From Gemmatimonadota bacterium (GTDB lineage Bacteria > Gemmatimonadota > Gemmatimonadetes > Gemmatimonadales > GWC2-71-9): a DNA stretch of 64,000 nucleotides. Shown here in pieces: positions 60,303-64,000 of the stretch. The position numbers were made by a program, and so were the translations under genes. Numbering within the stretch: position 1 is the first letter of the stretch; every line of letters begins with the position of its first letter. The notes beneath the pieces were generated by a model. The model saw nothing but the letters and a program-made list of their open reading frames with translations, did not search any database and was not told the origin of the DNA. The stretch lies in NCBI GenBank assembly GCA_020351775.1, contig CP070666.1, positions 4,208,721 to 4,272,720 on the forward strand, written 5' to 3'.

Positions 60303-61247
60303 TCAGCGCTGCGGCGGATCGGCCAGAGTGAAGACCTCGGTCTCGGTCTCGACTGCACGTTGGATGTGCGACGAAACCTGAAACAGGCCTTGAAAGGCGG
60401 GGCCGTTCAGCATTCTGAGCGTGCCCTCCACATCGTGTTCCAACAGTCGCTCGACGTGGTCCGAGGACGGCAGCGGATCGAGTGGCGCACTCGAAGCCAG
60501 AATGAATCCCCAGTTGGTGCCGAAGCTCGGAACAGCCGAGGCATAGGGGCGCACGTTCTCGAACACTCGTGCTACCGTATTGGTGACCCGCGCAAACAAG
60601 CGGATGTCATGTGGTGCAACCGATCCTCCCTGTAGTGCGAAGAACCCCTTCGGATTCAGAACTCGTCTGACCTTTTGAAAGTACTCCAGGGTGAAGAGTT
60701 CGAGCGCAGGTCCGTGCTCCAGCGGCTCGGACAGGTCGGAGATGAGCACGTCGAACTGCTCGTCGGTTGACTCGAGCCAGTCGCGCGCGTCTCCTATCAC
60801 TACCTCCGTCCGGAGGTCAGTGAACGCGCCTCGGTGCATCTCGGGCAGGTTTTCCTTGCATGCCTCTACGACTTCACCGTCCAAGTCGACCATGACCACG
60901 CCGTTCACGCTGTGCCAGCGCAAAACCTCCCGTAGTGTCGCTCCTTCCGCTCCCCCCAAGATGGCAACTGTGCGGGGCCTGCCGTGAAACAGCATTGCCG
61001 GATGCACCAGCGGTTCGTGGTACAGGAACTCGTCCGACACACACGACTGCCAATTCCCGTCGAGGATAAGGGCCTTGCCAAATGCCGGCGTGTCAATGAT
61101 GGCCACATCCTGAAACTGAGTCTGCTTCCATACCAGAATCTGAGAGACGGTATACACCTGACCTTCCCCCGGAGTCGTGGAGTCGGTGAGCCAGAATTCT
61201 GTTCTTGGGAGCACTGCTGCCGCCGATTGCAGGTCGGCTTTTCTCAA
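60303..61247 (-). CDS. speE: Spermidine/thermospermine synthase-type aminopropyltransferase
   Basis: The 314-aa protein uses a TTG start overlapping the speH stop (TTGA). It has an N-terminal beta-strand domain (YTVSQILVWKQTQFQDV, DTPAFGKALILDGNWQ) and the methyltransferase-like fold with decarboxylated-SAM site ILGGAEGATLREVLR, the acidic DLDGEVVEACKENL and DARDWLE. The catalytic loop reads DVLISDLSEPLEHGPALELFT and the later strand SFGTNWGFILAS; both resemble the ACL5-type thermospermine synthase group more than E. coli SpeE. It transfers an aminopropyl group to putrescine or a longer polyamine. The preceding gene makes the donor. Confidence 0.9.
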   Translation of the reverse strand: MRKADLQSAAAVLPRTEFWLTDSTTPGEGQVYTVSQILVWKQTQFQDVAIIDTPAFGKALILDGNWQSCVSDEFLYHEPLVHPAMLFHGRPRTVAILGGAEGATLREVLRWHSVNGVVMVDLDGEVVEACKENLPEMHRGAFTDLRTEVVIGDARDWLESTDEQFDVLISDLSEPLEHGPALELFTLEYFQKVRRVLNPKGFFALQGGSVAPHDIRLFARVTNTVARVFENVRPYASAVPSFGTNWGFILASSAPLDPLPSSDHVERLLEHDVEGTLRMLNGPAFQGLFQVSSHIQRAVETETEVFTLADPPQR

Positions 61248-61657
61248 GCAGAGACCGGGCTGGCCACGATCCCGGACGGCTCGAGTTGTGGCTTTGATGT
61301 GTTCTCATCCAGGCCCACGCCGCGCTCTACTTGCCGCACGGAGTGCCTTCCCGCTTCGAGGGCGCTCACCAGATAGCGGCACGCCTGCTCCGGCACCGCC
61401 CGTTCGCCGCAAGTGAATATGTCAATCGCAGCGTACCCAAGCTCTGGCCACGTGTGTATCGAGATGTGAGACTCTGCCAGGAGCGCGAAGGCGGTCACAC
61501 CTTGCGGTTCAAAGCGACGCGACACTTGGTGCAGTAGCGTAGCGTTGGCGTGCCCTACCGCGTCACCGATCCTCGAACCGATCAGCACATCGTCATCGAG
61601 GATATCCGGTGGACAGTCGAACAGTTCTATCAAGTAGGATATTCCAGCCGAGTACAC
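61244..61657 (-). CDS. speH: S-adenosylmethionine decarboxylase proenzyme, bacterial SpeH type
   Basis: The 137-aa product matches the short bacterial/archaeal SAM decarboxylase. Self-cleavage at Glu62-Ser63 in LLAESHISIHTWPE leaves Ser63 as the pyruvoyl cofactor. His67 and Cys82 in DIFTCGE are the usual active-site residues. It makes decarboxylated SAM, the aminopropyl donor for SpeE encoded directly downstream (coding regions overlap by four bases). The start is a GTG (AGGGGG eight bases upstream). The leader contains nested inverted repeats at 61693-61729 that could form a pseudoknot. Confidence 0.93.
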   Translation of the reverse strand: MYSAGISYLIELFDCPPDILDDDVLIGSRIGDAVGHANATLLHQVSRRFEPQGVTAFALLAESHISIHTWPELGYAAIDIFTCGERAVPEQACRYLVSALEAGRHSVRQVERGVGLDENTSKPQLEPSGIVASPVSA

Positions 61658-61692
61658 AGACCCAACCCCCTGTTCGAGCTGAAAGTCTGGGC

Positions 61693-61729
61693 GACAAGCG
61701 CGCCCCGATCCGTGCTTGTCACACGGGGC
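61693..61729 (-). promoter_or_regulatory. Possible structured RNA leader of speH
   Basis: In the speH leader (RNA sense, minus strand) GCCCCG (61729-61724) can pair with CGGGGC (61707-61702), and GACAAGC (61720-61714) with GCUUGUC (61699-61693). The second pair interleaves with the first, so together they make an H-type pseudoknot with loops of 3, 6 and 2 bases. CCGUG (61726-61722) / CACGG (61714-61710) is an alternative hairpin that excludes it. It ends 35 bases before the GTG. No known riboswitch class is recognised. Confidence 0.4.
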
Positions 61730-61813
61730 TTCTTATTTAGCTGCTGGGACGCCGCAGGACAAGGGGTGGTGATCTCCAATTGCGAGGATAGCCAAGCGTG
61801 TGGTTGTCGGTAG

Positions 61814-62200
61814 CTAACGGGTTGTGATCGCCAACGTGGCGCCGAACCATATCGATCGAGCCGGACCGGGTTCGCAGTAGCGACCGCCGAACGCATTGAC
61901 GGTCACTGAGCTGTTGCATGCAGCGGCGAACAAGTTGGAGACTCCCACGTAGAGCGACAGGGTCAATAACCCAACCCTGGAATGGTGGAATCCACCTCGG
62001 AGATTCACGATCGCGTAAGCCGGAGAGTGCGAGGAGTTGGCATCGTTAACAGCCATCTCCGAGGCAAACACAGCTCGAGAGACTACGTACCAATTGCCAG
62101 GCATGTCGTACGCTGCGTCCAACTCCAGGCGGTGGGGTGCGACGCCGGGAACCCTGTTCCCGGCGTACACGGCGTCGCCTACGGTGGGACGCTGTCCTGC
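61814..62200 (-). pseudogene. C-terminal fragment of a TonB-dependent receptor
   Basis: The open minus-strand frame (129 codons) reads like the last beta-strands of a TonB-dependent receptor: GDAVYAGNRVPGVAPHRLELDAAYD, then NLRGGFHHSRVGLLTLSLYVGVSNLF and the typical terminal EPGPARSIWFGATLAI. Full receptors have 650-900 residues; here a TAG at 62203-62201 closes the frame on the 5' side and no upstream barrel or plug is seen in the neighbouring sequence. It is a remnant. Two cysteines where the family usually has aromatic or small residues support decay. Confidence 0.6.
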
Positions 62201-62345
62201 CTAGTCTCCTGGGCCGGGAGCGAGCGCGGCAGCCAAGCCGAGATTGCCGCAGCCAAGAGTGGTGAGAACAGGTGTGTGAACCGATGCATCGGAGTCGACC
62301 TATCTAACGGTGACGTCGCTGGTCCGCGACACCTCAGGTGCTCCT

Positions 62346-62385
62346 GCGCGAGTGGTGGTGCATGGCACGCACCACTCGCGCTTTT
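62346..62385. terminator. Strong 12-bp hairpin with a T run on the plus strand
   Basis: GCGCGAGTGGTG (62346-62357) and CACCACTCGCGC (62370-62381) pair perfectly around a 12-base loop, followed by TTTT (62382-62385). It lies 13 bases past the end of the DUF1854 gene, which is on the minus strand, where no T run follows. It may still end that transcript or mark a lost plus-strand gene. Confidence 0.45.
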
Positions 62386-62397
62386 GGGTGCGATCGC

Positions 62398-62925
62398 TCA
62401 ATCTACGAAGGCCCACAGCAGTTCCCGACTCTTCTCGTCGAGTGAGCCGGGGTCCTTGATGTAGTAGAGATCACCAGCCACGTCACGAATCAACGTGCCG
62501 CCGCTGGGAACCGTGCGCGGCCAATCGTCGAGCTGCGTCTGGAACGAACGATGCCCCTGAACGGTTTCCACCTTCCAATGGCGGATCTCGATCTCCTGGG
62601 TCACGCTCTCGATCGCGACTATCTCCAACACGAAGCCGGCTTCGGCCAAAGCATCCTCCAACACATTGCGTGAGGCGGCATCCAGCTCGGTCGGTGCGCG
62701 GATCAAGGCAAATTCGTTCTCGTCGAGATCGCGCAGCGAGATGAAATCCTGCGGCTGCGACCAGGGGAAGCAGCGTCGCACCACGACTGCGCGCTCCTCC
62801 CCCCGTGCCGTCGCCCACAGTTGCCCGTCCAGGCGCCGCTGCAGCACGACGCGATCGGACCGCGCTGCCAGCTCGAACTGCCTGATCTCTTCCGCAATCG
62901 CTTGGGCTAACACTGTTGGTTTCAA
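62398..62925 (-). CDS. DUF1854 family protein
   Basis: The 175-aa protein matches DUF1854 by eye: an N-terminal beta-rich part (RVVLQRRLDGQLWATARGEERAVVVRRCFPWSQP), DFISLRDLDENEFALI, and a C-terminal segment VTGDLYYIKDP-like (DVAGDLYYIKDPGSLDEKSRELLWAFVD). Proteins of this family occur next to ABC transporters, some near cyanophycin genes. The ABC exporter gene upstream ends 22 bases before this start, so the pair is a conserved arrangement. No cyanophycin gene is in the window, and I make no claim about that substrate. Confidence 0.8.
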   Translation of the reverse strand: MKPTVLAQAIAEEIRQFELAARSDRVVLQRRLDGQLWATARGEERAVVVRRCFPWSQPQDFISLRDLDENEFALIRAPTELDAASRNVLEDALAEAGFVLEIVAIESVTQEIEIRHWKVETVQGHRSFQTQLDDWPRTVPSGGTLIRDVAGDLYYIKDPGSLDEKSRELLWAFVD

Positions 62926-62947
62926 GTGAGCCTCCTTTCCGTCGTGG

Positions 62948-64000
62948 TTATTGCAGCTCGCGCTGCAGCTGGTACAACCGCCGGTATATGCCGCCCGGCT
63001 TCGCCAGCAACTCCCGGTGCGTACCGCACTCGGCGAGCCTTCCGTCTTCCATCACGAACAGACGAGACGCCTTGCGCAGGGTGGACAACCGGTGCGCGAT
63101 GGCGAACACCGTGCGCCCGGCCACGAGCCGGTCCATCGCCTGTTGGATCTTGCGCTCGGTCTCCGTGTCGACACTGCTGGTCGCCTCATCCAGGATGAGG
63201 ATGCGCGGGTCGTGCAGGATGGCGCGCGCGATGGATACGCGCTGCCGCTCCCCGCCCGACAGTGTCTGGCCTCTCTCACCCACCACCGTGTCGTAACCGT
63301 GCGGCAAGCGGCAGATGAAATCGTGCGCGTTGGCGGCCTGTGCCGCCTCTACGACATGCGCGAGCGATGCCTCGGGATGACCGTAACGGATGTTCTCCAA
63401 CACCGTGCCGTGAAACAGGTACGGGTCCTGGAGCACCATCCCGATCTGCCGCCGGTAATGGCCGGTATCCAACCTGCGGATATCGATCCCGTCGATCTTG
63501 ATGACACCGCCGCTGGTGTCATAGAACCGTGCGATCAGGTTGGTCACCGTCGTCTTGCCGCCACCCGATGGACCAACGAGCCCGATCATCTCACCCGGCT
63601 GTACGTCGAAGCTCACACCACGCAACACCTGCCGCACTCCGTCGTAGCCGAAGGTCACGTTCTCGAACGTCACCTTACCCACTACCGGCTCCAGTCGCAG
63701 TGGCTCGGCGACGTCGACGATCTCCGGCTGCGTGTCCAGTATCTCGAACACCCGGTGTGCCGAACTCGTGGCGCGATTCATCGTCCGCGCCATCTGGCCG
63801 ATCACTTCGATCGGCGCGACGAACATCGTCGTGTACAGCAGGAACGAGACGAACGTGCCCGCCGACAACGACGGTTCGGCACCTGCGGCGTTGCCCAACA
63901 GCCGCGGTATCGCGAAAACCCACACGGCGACGGTAGTGGCGTGCACCGCCAGCATCAGCCCGGGCCAGAACGAGGTCCACAAGTGGTGGATCCGATTCGC
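62948..64000 (-). CDS. ABC transporter, fused permease and ATPase, partial
   Basis: The frame is open to the right edge, so the N-terminus is missing; 350 codons are visible. The visible part has the last helices of an exporter-type permease domain (VFAIPRLLGNAAG, LLYTTMFVAPIEVIGQMAR) and a full ABC ATPase: Walker A GPSGGGKTT, Q-loop VLQDPYLF, signature LSGGERQRVSIARAI, Walker B ILILDEATSS, and H-loop AHRLSTL. It is an MsbA/half-exporter type that dimerises. The DUF1854 gene follows 22 bases downstream and is likely cotranscribed. Substrate unknown. Confidence 0.93.
   Translation of the reverse strand, partial: ANRIHHLWTSFWPGLMLAVHATTVAVWVFAIPRLLGNAAGAEPSLSAGTFVSFLLYTTMFVAPIEVIGQMARTMNRATSSAHRVFEILDTQPEIVDVAEPLRLEPVVGKVTFENVTFGYDGVRQVLRGVSFDVQPGEMIGLVGPSGGGKTTVTNLIARFYDTSGGVIKIDGIDIRRLDTGHYRRQIGMVLQDPYLFHGTVLENIRYGHPEASLAHVVEAAQAANAHDFICRLPHGYDTVVGERGQTLSGGERQRVSIARAILHDPRILILDEATSSVDTETERKIQQAMDRLVAGRTVFAIAHRLSTLRKASRLFVMEDGRLAECGTHRELLAKPGGIYRRLYQLQRELQ

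Noticed and set aside
1..64000. CRISPR arrays, tRNA or rRNA genes, insertion sequences, attachment sites
   Set aside because: None could be recognised on either strand; no regularly spaced repeat arrays other than the five-unit cluster at 57.8-58.0 kb.

Overview
The window is bacterial, moderately GC-rich (estimated by eye), densely packed and without tRNA, rRNA, CRISPR or transposase genes. Tripartite RND efflux, TolC, OmpA/Pal, lipobox lipoproteins and a TonB-receptor remnant show a Gram-negative cell with an outer membrane. Secreted S9, M14 and M6 peptidases, a GbsR-type regulator and DUF11 surface proteins suggest the Gemmatimonadota/Acidobacteriota sphere. This placement is an inference; no phylogenetic marker is present.

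Layout. 1-5.7 kb: partial S9 peptidase, quinone-reductase-like MDR, secreted dienelactone hydrolase, an Nramp fragment, a MOP-type transporter and a small membrane protein. 6.1-12.2 kb: RND efflux operon (GbsR-like repressor, TolC, adaptor, pump). 12.3-16 kb: a divergent XRE regulator with an uncharacterised 333-aa partner, a YkgJ cysteine-cluster protein, and an SSS symporter preceded by an unannotated 38-aa membrane peptide. 16-23 kb: secreted and envelope proteins, including an M14 peptidase gene interrupted by one in-frame TAG.

23.4-32.0 kb (minus strand): an operon resembling archaeal peptide fermentation: ADP-forming acyl-CoA synthetase, two-polypeptide 2-oxoacid:ferredoxin oxidoreductase, alanine dehydrogenase, CoA-transferase and a threonine-dehydrogenase-like SDR. 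32.3-39.3 kb (plus strand): archaeal-type HMG-CoA synthase, thiolase and DUF35, then a SagB-type oxidoreductase, a radical SAM protein, a phosphofructokinase with PPi-type residues and a cyclic-2,3-diphosphoglycerate-synthetase-like protein.

39.5-51.8 kb: surface-protein region. A 2128-aa DUF11/OmpA/barrel-like protein and three smaller DUF11 proteins lie downstream of an NtrC-type sigma-54 response regulator and a divergent HPt gene. Two -24/-12 (sigma-54) promoters with exact spacing can be read here. Each has a GTTACC/GGTAAC inverted repeat about 115-135 bp upstream of the predicted start, one of them abutting the regulator gene. A hybrid histidine kinase at 58.2 kb, with its own -24/-12 candidate and phased upstream repeats, and a second sigma-54 activator with a degenerate receiver at 56.4 kb, could complete a phosphorelay. 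This is the most interesting system in the window.

51.8-64 kb: M6 protease with a small lipoprotein, TPR protein, lipoprotein, the second activator and the kinase, then speH-speE with a possible structured leader, a TonB-receptor remnant, and a DUF1854 protein beside a partial ABC exporter that runs off the right end.
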